From positions 1-64,000 of the forward strand of contig CADCGB010000011.1 of assembly GCA_902800815.1 (NCBI GenBank): DNA of 64,000 nucleotides, in the 5' to 3' direction. The notes below the pieces were generated by a model. That model had not been told where the DNA came from. It searched no databases and saw nothing but the letters and a program-made list of their open reading frames with translations. Within the stretch, counting starts at the first letter, position 1, and each line of letters begins with the position of its first letter. The position numbers and the translations under genes are program-made. Source of the DNA: Fibrobacter succinogenes. Lineage in GTDB: Bacteria > Fibrobacterota > Fibrobacteria > Fibrobacterales > Fibrobacteraceae. Below are positions 53,637 through 61,532 of the stretch, in pieces.

Positions 53637-54944
53637 TTACCAGAAAATTCCAGGACGATAGTTTTCCTGAACACGCGGCTTGGCGTGGTCGGGGTTCTTT
53701 GCAATCAGTTCGTCAAAGTCCTCGCGGAACTTTGCGGTGTAGCTGCTCACGGGGCCACCGAGCGAAATGGAGAGCGGGCAAATCGTCACGCCGCCAAATC
53801 CGCCAGAAAGGCTCTGCATCAGTTCCACGTCGCCATCGTGACCCTTGCCTTCCACAATCTGGTTCAGAATGCGGTGCAACAGGCCCGTACCCTCGCGGCA
53901 CGGAGTGCACTGGCCGCAGGATTCGTGGCTGTAGAAGTTGCCAAGCACGTTCAGGAGTTCCGCCATGTTGTGCGTATCGTTAATCACGATCATGGCGCCC
54001 GAACCGAACATCGTCTTCATCGAGGCGAGGCATTCGTAGTCCATCGTGGCTACGGCGCATTCGCCCGCGTTCAGCGGAGCACAGGAAGAACCGCCCGGCA
54101 ACACAGCCTTCAGGTTCCCGCCCACGATACCGCCGGCATATTCATTAATCATCGTCATCATCGGGGTTCCGAGAGGAGCCTCGTACACGCCCGGATTCTT
54201 CACGTCACCCGAGATGCAGAACACCTTCGTTCCACCGGCACGGGGCGTACCCATCTTGGCATATTCGCTCGGGTCGTGCTGCAGGATCCACGGGAGAGCC
54301 ATGATGGTTTCCACGTTGTTCACGCAGGTCGGGGACTTCCAGGCGCCGCTCACCGCCGGGAAAGGCGGCTTCAGGCGGGGCTGACCCTTCTGACCTTCGA
54401 GCGAGTTAATCAAAGCAGTTTCTTCACCGCAGATGTAGGCGCCAGCACCACGATGCACGAAGATATCAAAGCAGAACTTGGTGCCCATGATATTCTCGCC
54501 GAGGTAACCGGCAGCGTATGCCTGGTTCAAGGCCTTGTTGATGCTCTCGATGCAGGGCAGGAATTCGCCACGGCAGTAGATGTATGCCGCGCGGCTACCG
54601 AGCGCCCATGCTGCGATAATCAGGCCTTCGATAAGACGGTGCGGATCTTCCATCATCAGGAAGTGGTCCTTGAACGTACCGCCTTCGCCTTCGTCAGCGT
54701 TCACCACGATGTACACGGGCTTGCCGGAATTGCGGGGCACGAAGCTCCACTTCATGCCCGTCGGGAAGCCAGCACCGCCACGACCGCGGAGGTTGGAACG
54801 TTGTACGTAGTCGATGAGCTCGAACTGGCTCATGTTGAACAGGCGTTCCGAAATGTTAGCGTAGCCGCCCAGCTTCTTGTAGACTTCGATGTCCTGGGCA
54901 CCCTTGCCGAAATTCGCTGTACAAACTTTTACACATTCAGCCAT
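53637..54944 (-). CDS. nuoF: NADH-quinone oxidoreductase subunit F
   Basis: A 435-residue flavoprotein that binds NADH, FMN and the N3 cluster. The glycine-rich site GRGGAGFPTGMKWSFV, the FMN-contact YIVVNADEGEGGTFKD and the cluster motif ESCGQCTPCREGTG are intact. All features needed for NADH oxidation are visible. The start is two bases after nuoE, the stop four bases before nuoG. Confidence 0.97.
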   Translation of the reverse strand: MAECVKVCTANFGKGAQDIEVYKKLGGYANISERLFNMSQFELIDYVQRSNLRGRGGAGFPTGMKWSFVPRNSGKPVYIVVNADEGEGGTFKDHFLMMEDPHRLIEGLIIAAWALGSRAAYIYCRGEFLPCIESINKALNQAYAAGYLGENIMGTKFCFDIFVHRGAGAYICGEETALINSLEGQKGQPRLKPPFPAVSGAWKSPTCVNNVETIMALPWILQHDPSEYAKMGTPRAGGTKVFCISGDVKNPGVYEAPLGTPMMTMINEYAGGIVGGNLKAVLPGGSSCAPLNAGECAVATMDYECLASMKTMFGSGAMIVINDTHNMAELLNVLGNFYSHESCGQCTPCREGTGLLHRILNQIVEGKGHDGDVELMQSLSGGFGGVTICPLSISLGGPVSSYTAKFREDFDELIAKNPDHAKPRVQENYRPGIFW

Positions 54945-54946
54945 AA

Positions 54947-56008
54947 TTACTTAGCCTCCTCGACCGGAGCCGGCTTCTGGGTGGTTACGGCCTCGTTAGA
55001 AGGCTTGGCCGTACGTTCGCCGGAAGTGGCAATCATGCGGTACACGTCGCCGACCTTGCCGGCAGCGTCCACGAACGCCTTGTCCTTCACGCCGGGCTCG
55101 CCCACCGCAACCCAAGAAGAGCCGTTCTTCTTTTCCACCACGATCTTCGTGAATTCGGGAGCGCCCTTCCATGTGAGGGTGGCACCCGTCTCATCGGCTT
55201 CGGCCTTCACGTTCAACACCGGAGAAGGCGGAGCGTAGTCGGCAACCTGCGGCTTGGCAGTTGCGCCCGGAGCACCGGGGTGACCACAGTGACCCTTCAC
55301 CACACCGCCAAGCACGTCGTGCTTCGGCACGTTGTTCGCGTGAGCCTTGCACCAGTCGATAATGCGGTCGATGCTTGCTTCGGTAAGAGTCGTGCCGCGC
55401 TTCATCTTGAGCTGACCGTCGACCACATCGGTCGCAAAGTCGTCATTCACCAGCATCATCGGGCCGTTGCCGCAGCTACCGAGGCATTCCACCTGGAGCA
55501 CGGTAAACATGCCGTCGGGAGTCGTCTCGCCACTCTTAATACCAAGCTTGTTTTCCACATACTTGATGAGCGGCTGAGCGCCCTTGATAGAGCAGCTGAT
55601 GTTGCGGCAGAACTGCAACAGGAACTTGCCCTTGGGGGCGTGGTTATACATGGTATAGAACGTCGCAACACCGAGCGCATGGGCCGGAGCGCAACCGCAA
55701 ACGTTGGCCGCCCAGCGGATGCCTTCCGTCGGCACCCAGCCGAACACGCCCTGCACGAGCCACAGCACTTCGAGGAGTGCACCCTGGCCCACCGGGTAAC
55801 GGCTGAGCAGGTCCGCGCAGCGTTCCTTGATTTCGGGAGTATCGAGTTTCGCAAGCACTTCCTTCGGGGCAGGCTGCGGAACAGGCTTGTTCACGTAGCC
55901 AAAAGTCTGACCCGGATCCGGAAGAGCCGCAATAGCTTCGCTCGGACCATCAAACTTCAAATGGTTGTTCGAAACGAACTGGACTGCACCTTGAATATGT
56001 TCTCTCAT
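54947..56008 (-). CDS. nuoE: NADH-quinone oxidoreductase subunit E with C-terminal fibronectin-III-like domain
   Basis: A 353-residue subunit, twice the usual size (about 160-180). Residues 50-225 are the thioredoxin-like 2Fe-2S protein, with the four cluster cysteines Cys134, Cys139, Cys175 and Cys179 (FCRNISCS, ECLGSCGNGP). After a Gly/Pro-rich hinge, residues 259-344 form a domain like fibronectin type III: PPSPVLNVKAEADETGATLT followed by a W, then FTKIVVEKKNGSSWVAVG, and a closing YRMIATSG segment. Such a domain is not part of known NuoE proteins and must sit in the cytoplasm at the tip of the peripheral arm. Overlaps nuoD by 4 bases. Confidence 0.9.
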   Translation of the reverse strand: MREHIQGAVQFVSNNHLKFDGPSEAIAALPDPGQTFGYVNKPVPQPAPKEVLAKLDTPEIKERCADLLSRYPVGQGALLEVLWLVQGVFGWVPTEGIRWAANVCGCAPAHALGVATFYTMYNHAPKGKFLLQFCRNISCSIKGAQPLIKYVENKLGIKSGETTPDGMFTVLQVECLGSCGNGPMMLVNDDFATDVVDGQLKMKRGTTLTEASIDRIIDWCKAHANNVPKHDVLGGVVKGHCGHPGAPGATAKPQVADYAPPSPVLNVKAEADETGATLTWKGAPEFTKIVVEKKNGSSWVAVGEPGVKDKAFVDAAGKVGDVYRMIATSGERTAKPSNEAVTTQKPAPVEEAK

Positions 56009-57198
56009 CGGTCAAGTTCTCCAGCGATAATGTTGAGGCCCGAAAGTACGGCCATGGAGTCGGCAAGCTGGCCACCTTCCACAAGTTCGTGGAATGCGGC
56101 AAACTGCGTGAGGCAGGGCGGGCGCACCTTAATGCGGTACGGATGGCCCGAGCCGTCAGAAACAATCGTGAAGCCGAGTTCGCCATTCGCGCACTCGCTC
56201 CCGCAGTAGTATTCGCCTTCCGGCACGCGGATGCCTTCGTACACGCTCTTGAAGCGCCCGATAAGGCCTTCCATGTCCTGGTAGGCAAGCTTGTGCGCCG
56301 GCACGCGAATGCGTGGGTCGACGATGTCGACCGGCCCTGGCGTAAGGCGCTTCAGGGCCTGGCGCACGATCTTCACGGATTCCTCGATTTCGGCGAGACG
56401 CACTTGCAGGCGGTCATTGCAGTCGCCCTGCGTGCCAACCACGACTTCCCAGTCGTAGGTCTCGTAATCGTAGTAGGGTTCATCCTTGCGCAGATCACTT
56501 GCGACACCCGAGGCGCGCAGGCACGGGCCCGTCCAGCCGTAACTGATGGCGCGTTCTGCACTAATCTTGCCGATGCCTACCGTACGGTCCAGGAAGATGC
56601 GGTTACGGTCGAGGCACGCGTGCAGGTCCTTCAGGGCCTTCTCGGTAGAATCGAGGGCGGCGAGCACATCCTGTTCAAAGCCTTCGTAACTATCGCGGTA
56701 GAGGCCGCCAATGCGGGCAAAGCTGTTGGTAAGGCGTGCACCCGTGAGCTTTTCCCAGATGCACATGATTTCTTCACGCGGGTTGAACGCGTACATGAAC
56801 GGGGTCGTACCGCCCAGGTCCTGGAATGCGGCAGCGACGCACACGAAGTGGTCGTTGATACGGCTAAGTTCGTTCACAATCACGCGGAGCACCTTCGTGC
56901 GTTCCGGGAGTTCCACACCGAACATGTTTTCTACAGCGCGGCAGTACGCGATGTTGTTCATGATGGCCGAGCAGTAGTTGAGACGGTCGGTATACGGGAC
57001 CACCTGCTGCCAGGTGCCGCGTTCCACCATCTTCTCGAACCCGCGGTGCAGGTATCCGATCTCTTCCACGCTCGCGACAATCGTTTCGCCATCCATGGCG
57101 GCCATAAAGCGCAAGCAGCCGTGAGTGGCCGGGTGGCTCGGGCCCACGTTCAGGGGCATCAGGTTAAGCTTTTCGCCATTCTTATCCAGTACAATCAT
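56005..57198 (-). CDS. nuoD: NADH-quinone oxidoreductase subunit D
   Basis: A 397-residue 49-kDa-type subunit that forms the quinone-binding site with NuoB. MPLNVGPSHPATHGCLRFM carries the conserved quinone-site His, and GYLHRGFEKMVERGTWQQVV and SRINDHFVCVAAAFQDLG are typical. The C-terminus KVRPPCLTQFAAFHELVEGG is conserved; nickel ligands of related hydrogenases are absent, as expected. It overlaps nuoC and nuoE by 4 bases each. Confidence 0.96.
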   Translation of the reverse strand: MIVLDKNGEKLNLMPLNVGPSHPATHGCLRFMAAMDGETIVASVEEIGYLHRGFEKMVERGTWQQVVPYTDRLNYCSAIMNNIAYCRAVENMFGVELPERTKVLRVIVNELSRINDHFVCVAAAFQDLGGTTPFMYAFNPREEIMCIWEKLTGARLTNSFARIGGLYRDSYEGFEQDVLAALDSTEKALKDLHACLDRNRIFLDRTVGIGKISAERAISYGWTGPCLRASGVASDLRKDEPYYDYETYDWEVVVGTQGDCNDRLQVRLAEIEESVKIVRQALKRLTPGPVDIVDPRIRVPAHKLAYQDMEGLIGRFKSVYEGIRVPEGEYYCGSECANGELGFTIVSDGSGHPYRIKVRPPCLTQFAAFHELVEGGQLADSMAVLSGLNIIAGELDR

Positions 57199-57797
57199 GC
57201 CTTGACACTCCCTTCCAAGAATTCGTTATCGTTAGGCTCCACTTCCTTGCTGCGCTGCAAGACCCTGTAGCCGAGTTCTTCCAGGCGCTTTTCGAGGGTG
57301 GGGAGCAGGTAGTCGTTCGTCGAAAGCCACTGGCGCTTCTGGGCAGGGTAATCCTTGCGGAGCGGGTGACCGACAAATTCAACGTGGTTCAACAGGCGGC
57401 GGAGGTCCGGGTGGCCCTCGAACACAATCCCGAACTGGTCGTAGACTTCGCGTTCGTACCAGTTGGCGTTCGCATACAGGTCGCTAATCGTCGGGACCTT
57501 CAGGGAGTCCTCCCCGACCAGCACCTTGAGACGCACGCGCACGCACGGGGCGGCGACAGTCTTGAACGAGTAAGAGACAGCGAAACGCGGACCCTCGTGG
57601 TTCGGGTAGGTCAGGTAGTCGATGCCCGCGATATCCACGAGCATGTCGAACTTGGCGTCGGCGCCATCCTTGAGGAACTCAACCGCATTGTGCAGGTAGG
57701 CGGCGCTCACCACGGCGGTAACGCCCCACTTGTCGAGCGTCTCGCGCTTTGCGCCAAACTTTTCTTCTAGGCAAGCGAAGATTTCTTCAGCAGTCAT
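57195..57797 (-). CDS. nuoC: NADH-quinone oxidoreductase subunit C
   Basis: A 200-residue 30-kDa-type subunit of the peripheral arm. The family signature ANWYEREVYDQFGIVFEGHP followed by DLRRLL is present, then GHPLRKDYPAQKRQW. It has a structural role between NuoD and NuoI. It is a separate protein, not fused to NuoD. The start is six bases after the nuoB stop. Confidence 0.95.
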   Translation of the reverse strand: MTAEEIFACLEEKFGAKRETLDKWGVTAVVSAAYLHNAVEFLKDGADAKFDMLVDIAGIDYLTYPNHEGPRFAVSYSFKTVAAPCVRVRLKVLVGEDSLKVPTISDLYANANWYEREVYDQFGIVFEGHPDLRRLLNHVEFVGHPLRKDYPAQKRQWLSTNDYLLPTLEKRLEELGYRVLQRSKEVEPNDNEFLEGSVKA

Positions 57798-57803
57798 TAT
57801 CTT

Positions 57804-58439
57804 CTACTCCTTCCAGAATTGTGCTTTCTTAACAAGGTTCTGTTCTTTTTCAACGACGAAGTCCTTGAGCTCGGCAACCTTCTCGTGGGCAAATTCCTGA
57901 GCCTGGGCCTTGGCCTCGGCAGTCTTCGCCTTGATCATCTCGAGCTGGTCCTTGACCTGTTCGGCACGCTGCTTCATGAACGATTCGTCCTTGATCTTCT
58001 TCTGCAGGTCAAACATGGCATCGAAGAACGCTTCCGGACGGCTGGGGCAGCCACCGATATACACGTCCACCGGGATAATGTGGTCAATGCCCGGAACCGT
58101 GCAGTAGCAGTCGTAAAAACCGCCCGAGCAGGCGCACGCACCCATCGCGATAACCCAGCGCGGTTCAGCCATCTGCTCGTAGATACGCTTCAGAATCGGA
58201 GCCTGCTTGTAGGTGATCGTGCCAGCGACCAAAAGCACGTCGGACTGGCGGGGCGTAAAACGCACATACTCTGAACCGATACGAGAAAGGTCGTAGCGGC
58301 CCACTTCCGTACTCATGAACTCGATTGCACAACACGCCGTACCGTAGGGGAACGGCCACAGGGAATTGGTACGGCCCCAATTGACTAAAAAGTCAAGGGA
58401 GGTCGTTATGATATTCGGCTTTTCTGCCTCATTACCCAT
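57804..58439 (-). CDS. nuoB: NADH-quinone oxidoreductase subunit B with coiled-coil tail
   Basis: A 211-residue subunit that carries the N2 cluster: Cys36 and Cys37 (GTACCAIEFM), Cys102 (MGACACSGG) and Cys131 (GGCPSRPEA). N2 hands electrons to quinone. Residues 150-211 form an added alanine/lysine/glutamate-rich helix, probably coiled coil (KQRAEQVKDQLEMIKAKTAE). It is the first gene of the operon: no nuoA precedes it, and GAGGTAAC lies at the right distance from the ATG. A TATCTT box (about 58465-58471, minus strand) may be the operon promoter. Confidence 0.94.
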   Translation of the reverse strand: MGNEAEKPNIITTSLDFLVNWGRTNSLWPFPYGTACCAIEFMSTEVGRYDLSRIGSEYVRFTPRQSDVLLVAGTITYKQAPILKRIYEQMAEPRWVIAMGACACSGGFYDCYCTVPGIDHIIPVDVYIGGCPSRPEAFFDAMFDLQKKIKDESFMKQRAEQVKDQLEMIKAKTAEAKAQAQEFAHEKVAELKDFVVEKEQNLVKKAQFWKE

Positions 58440-58616
58440 GATGTTACCTCATAAAATTCGCGCCAAAAGATAGAAAAAACGCCATTATCGGCGGAATTTC
58501 CCGCCCAAACGGAGCCCCGTCTGCCATTACGGAATGCTTATAATTTTCTGTTAATCCCAAGAGTATCAACACGTTACGACATTTTGGCGGTAATGTTGCG
58601 TGACCCCGCTCAATTG

Positions 58617-58634
58617 TTCTCAAAAAAGTTCTCA
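58617..58634. promoter_or_regulatory. Paired TTCTCA motif upstream of the TIGR02147 gene
   Basis: TTCTCA at 58617-58622 and 58629-58634, a 12-base period, within ATTGTTCTCAAAAAAGTTCT. It repeats the arrangement at 9227-9244. A TATATT box follows at about 58650. Confidence 0.35.
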
Positions 58635-58680
58635 CTTTCTGACTAAAAAATGTATATTATAACTAAAGACCCAAGATTAT

Positions 58681-58733
58681 TGGCCAACGACCACCAACCA
58701 GTGACCATTGACCAATGACTAATAACTAATAAC
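58681..58733 (+). repeat. Degenerate short tandem repeat in the leader of the TIGR02147 gene
   Basis: The leader reads as overlapping CCAACGACCACCAACCAGTG, then GACCATTGACCAATGACTAA and TAACTAATAACG, a run of 7-9-base units related to GACCAATGA and TAATAAC. It is C-rich and nearly free of G, so it is unlikely to fold in RNA. It lies directly in front of the ATG and replaces a normal Shine-Dalgarno sequence. The remainder of 58440-58735 is AT-rich without a gene. Confidence 0.6.
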
Positions 58734-58735
58734 GC

Positions 58736-59560
58736 ATGAACCGCTTTTTAGACATATACCAGTTTACGCACTTCCGCAAGTTCCTGGAAGAATACCAGAC
58801 CGCCCGCGCCAAGGCGGAACCCGGCTTTACGCGTACCGAAATCTGCAACCTGCTCGGGCTCGAAAAGAGCCGCAGTTACTTTGCCGATGTCCTCAGAGGC
58901 AAGAAGGTCAGCCCCCGCATGGTGGCAAAGTTCATCGAAATCCTCGAACTCGACAAGAAAGAGGCGAAGTACTTCGAGACGATGGTGGAACTCGACCAAG
59001 CGAAAAACGACGCCGCCCGCAACGCCGCGATGCAGGAACTGCTGAAACTGCACCCGAACCCGCAGCATATATTAAATGAAGACGCCTACGAATATTATAG
59101 CCGCTGGTACCACAGCGCGCTCTTCGCCATATTGGACGCGATGGACGTGGGCGACGACATGGCGCCCGTGCAGAAGAAGATTTTCCCGAAGGTCCCTCTC
59201 GGCAAGCTGAAAGATTCGCTCGCCCTGCTGGAACGCCTCGGGCTTGCCCGCAAGAACGAGGAAGGCTTCTGGAAACCCACCAAGGAAAGCATCAGCAGCG
59301 GGCCGTACAACAACGCGGAACTCATCAAGCAGTACCAGCTGCAGTGCTTTGAACTCTCGAAGCAGGCGCTGATGACGCCCCCGAAGAAACCGACCGTCAT
59401 GAGCACGCTCACCTTCAGCATCTCGAGCGAGGCGTACAAGAAGCTCGAGGCGGAACTGCAGGAATTCAAGGCGAAGGCAAGGCGCATCATCGGCGAAGAC
59501 AAGGAAAAGGCCGATGGCGTCTACCAGATGAACATCCACCTGTTTTCGAATTTGGAGTAG
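58736..59560 (+). CDS. TIGR02147/DUF4423 family protein, probable regulator
   Basis: A 274-residue cytoplasmic protein of the family that is expanded in Fibrobacter (TIGR02147). The N-terminal 85 residues contain an HTH-like part (FTRTEICNLLGLEKSRSYFA, DVLRGKKVSPRMVAKFIEIL). The rest is the DUF4423 domain with YYSRWYHSALFAILD, a winged-helix-like LKDSLALLERLGLARKNEEG and the end QMNIHLFSNLE. A role in transcription is inferred from the HTH. The stop is two bases before the next gene, a lipoprotein, so the two form an operon and probably a functional pair. Confidence 0.85.
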   Translation: MNRFLDIYQFTHFRKFLEEYQTARAKAEPGFTRTEICNLLGLEKSRSYFADVLRGKKVSPRMVAKFIEILELDKKEAKYFETMVELDQAKNDAARNAAMQELLKLHPNPQHILNEDAYEYYSRWYHSALFAILDAMDVGDDMAPVQKKIFPKVPLGKLKDSLALLERLGLARKNEEGFWKPTKESISSGPYNNAELIKQYQLQCFELSKQALMTPPKKPTVMSTLTFSISSEAYKKLEAELQEFKAKARRIIGEDKEKADGVYQMNIHLFSNLE

Positions 59561-59562
59561 GG

Positions 59563-61176
59563 ATGATTGGAGTTAATAAAATTTCCTTTTTTAGCGCGGC
59601 GGCACTGCTGTCGCTGATTGTGGCGTGCAGCAACGGCGAAGATACCGCTGGCGTCATCACCGAAACGGAATCGGGACAGACGGCATCCGTGTACCTCGCC
59701 GGCACCGTCAAGGATCCGGAAGGCATGCCAATCGCCTATGCACGCGTGCTGTTCACCGAACTGGATTCCAACCACCACACCGTCGTGCGCGACTCCACCG
59801 AAGCCGATGCCGACGGAAAGTTCTCCTTCGGGAAAATTGTCGGCTGTACGGAATTCAATAAGCACGACAACTGCTACATAGTTCGCCTGCTCGCCAAGGC
59901 CGGAACAAAGGACGCTCCCCTGCTCGGCATCAGCAGAACGTTCAACGACATGAACCACGAGGATTCCCTGGACATCGACATCGAGGCAGGCGCCCCCGCG
60001 ACAATCGTATTGCATACAAATTACCTTGACCAAGCCACCGACAAGATCGATTCCATCTGCTTCGGCGGAACCTTCATCTGCGCCACGATAACCGATGCCG
60101 ACAGGGAAAAAGGCTTCATCACCATCACGGATGTTCCCGTGGGAACCCTCGAGGAAATGTACGCGTGGAACAGCAAGTACGCATCGAACAGACGCTTCCA
60201 TCACGAAATACTCGCGGGCCAGACCTACTTCATGGGCAGCAGCACTTCGGGCTACGCCTTCGATTCCACCAAGTTCGCCCTCCCCACGAAGGTCGTCAAG
60301 TTCATGGATTCGCTCGGGCTCGAGCCCCAAATTGTCAACCTGCCCGTACCCGTCATGGTGAACGATCCCAAGAAATACGACCGGCTCGTAGATGAACACG
60401 GCAACACGTATTACTACGCGAAGGTCGAAAACGAGACCCAGGCGAACAGGCTCTGGTACATGATCGATACCCTGGGCAAGGACAGCACGAAGGCCCGGTG
60501 GCTCAACAACGGCATTGTAAGCGGTTCCGACTACTGGTTCTTCAGTTATCACATGGATGCCGCGGCCCAGCCCGGAACTACATTTGACGACAGTCTATTT
60601 GCAAAGCACCATTATGTTGATAGAGTCTGCGTCATGTACAATTCTCCCAAGGAGCCCGTTCACGACGGGTGCACCATCGAGGGAGAATACGACACGCAGG
60701 ACAGCAGCATCGGCATCAGTTTCTGGATAACCGCAGACGCGGGCAGTTTCGCAAGTGAAGATAGCACAGCCTCCCAGAAGGTCATCCTTTCCGCAGGCAA
60801 CGACACCGCCGGATTCAAGATTGCCCCGTGCGAGAAGGACCCGGAAAACATCTGCGCACAGGTATTCTCGGGCGTAGACTCGCTGGATACACGCATCTAC
60901 GGGAAATCCAAGGCACTGGACGGCAAGCGCCACCATATATCGTTCATCATCTACTGGAAGCATGTCGCCATCGCTATTGACGGAGAAACCGTACACAGCA
61001 CCGACATGAAGCTCGGCGAAAAGTTCTACGAAGGCTTTGCCGGAATCCAGGTAGGCGGCTTCGCGCTCGAAGACCTGTTCATCTACGAACCCGACAGCCG
61101 AATCCTGAATGCGAGCGAAAAGGACTGGACCCGCCTCCAGGCATGGCTCATGGCCTTCTACGAGATGCAAAAGTAA
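59563..61176 (+). CDS. Lipoprotein with carboxypeptidase-regulatory-like and LamG-like domains
   Basis: A 537-residue lipoprotein (lipobox LIVAC, Cys22). Residues 45-130 look like a carboxypeptidase-regulatory/Ig-like repeat (LAGTVKDPEGMPIAYARVLF, ADADGKFSFGKIVG). The middle part is unrecognised. Residues 370-520 resemble a concanavalin/LamG-like jelly roll: SIGISFWITADAGSF, GKSKALDGKRHHISFIIYWK, VAIAIDGETVHSTDM and GFALEDLFIYEPDSRILNAS. It probably binds a glycan at the cell surface. It is translationally linked to the TIGR02147 gene two bases upstream. Lipoproteins of this layout next to TIGR02147 genes may be the regulated product. Confidence 0.75.
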   Translation: MIGVNKISFFSAAALLSLIVACSNGEDTAGVITETESGQTASVYLAGTVKDPEGMPIAYARVLFTELDSNHHTVVRDSTEADADGKFSFGKIVGCTEFNKHDNCYIVRLLAKAGTKDAPLLGISRTFNDMNHEDSLDIDIEAGAPATIVLHTNYLDQATDKIDSICFGGTFICATITDADREKGFITITDVPVGTLEEMYAWNSKYASNRRFHHEILAGQTYFMGSSTSGYAFDSTKFALPTKVVKFMDSLGLEPQIVNLPVPVMVNDPKKYDRLVDEHGNTYYYAKVENETQANRLWYMIDTLGKDSTKARWLNNGIVSGSDYWFFSYHMDAAAQPGTTFDDSLFAKHHYVDRVCVMYNSPKEPVHDGCTIEGEYDTQDSSIGISFWITADAGSFASEDSTASQKVILSAGNDTAGFKIAPCEKDPENICAQVFSGVDSLDTRIYGKSKALDGKRHHISFIIYWKHVAIAIDGETVHSTDMKLGEKFYEGFAGIQVGGFALEDLFIYEPDSRILNASEKDWTRLQAWLMAFYEMQK

Positions 61177-61179
61177 CGA

Positions 61180-61213
61180 TTAGGGAGGGACTCGCACGGC
61201 TGTCCCTCCCTAA
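61180..61213. terminator. Hairpin after the LamG-like lipoprotein gene
   Basis: TTAGGGAGGGAC (61180-61191) and GTCCCTCCCTAA (61202-61213) are a perfect 12-bp inverted repeat with a 10-base loop, starting four bases after the stop. It has no T run, so it may protect the mRNA end instead of ending transcription by itself. Confidence 0.6.
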
Positions 61214-61315
61214 GACCCTCCCGACACGCTCAAACACGCCTTGCACATGTTAAACATCAAATTAGCGTGTTAGAGCATGCGCACCTTACGGTGCCTATGA
61301 AACTGGGGCAATTTT

Positions 61316-61350
61316 TACTATATTGGCGCTCCTTCGGAGCGCATATAGTA
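61316..61350. repeat. Large palindrome upstream of cysS containing a TATATT box
   Basis: TACTATAT-TG-GCGCTCC (61316-61332), TTC loop, GGAGCGC-ATATAGTA (61336-61350): 15 paired bases with a 2-base bulge. The left arm contains TATATT (61319-61324). The same TTTTACTATATT string recurs at 61477-61487. Confidence 0.65.
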
Positions 61351-61362
61351 CGGCTCGGTCAT

Positions 61363-61528
61363 GCCAATTGGCACTAGTGCCATTGGCGCGACACTCGCCT
61401 TTTGACGCCTTCGGCGTCCGTGGCTGCGGCTCAAAAATGGGTCCGCAAGCGGCCCCGCTTTCTCGCCTTGCACACTTTTACTATATTTGGCCTCGGCTGG
61501 CGCATGTTGCGCCGCATTTAACGGAGGC
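61363..61528 (+). promoter_or_regulatory. Hairpin-rich cysS leader with a sequestered ribosome-binding site
   Basis: Hairpins in order: GCCAATTGGCAC/TAGTGCCATTGGC (61363-61387), GACGCC-TTC-GGCGTC (61404-61418), CCGC-AA-GCGG (61443-61452) and GGCGCA-TGT-TGCGCC (61499-61513). GCCTC (61490-61494) can pair with GAGGC (61524-61528), which covers the Shine-Dalgarno GGAGG of cysS. It does not look like a T-box. The stretch 61177-61532 holds no gene. Confidence 0.4.
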
Positions 61529-61532
61529 TAAA

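Noticed and set aside
58444-58635. A 63-codon minus-strand frame upstream of nuoB as nuoA
   Set aside because: It is too short, lacks three membrane helices and has no NuoA motif.
61363-61528. A T-box riboswitch in front of cysS
   Set aside because: No conserved T-box bulge sequence or specifier-loop layout is visible, and the element is rare outside Gram-positive lineages.
61323-61532. N-terminal extension of cysS to 61323
   Set aside because: The encoded 70 residues have no synthetase similarity, and a good Shine-Dalgarno sequence and conserved N-terminus fix the start at 61533.
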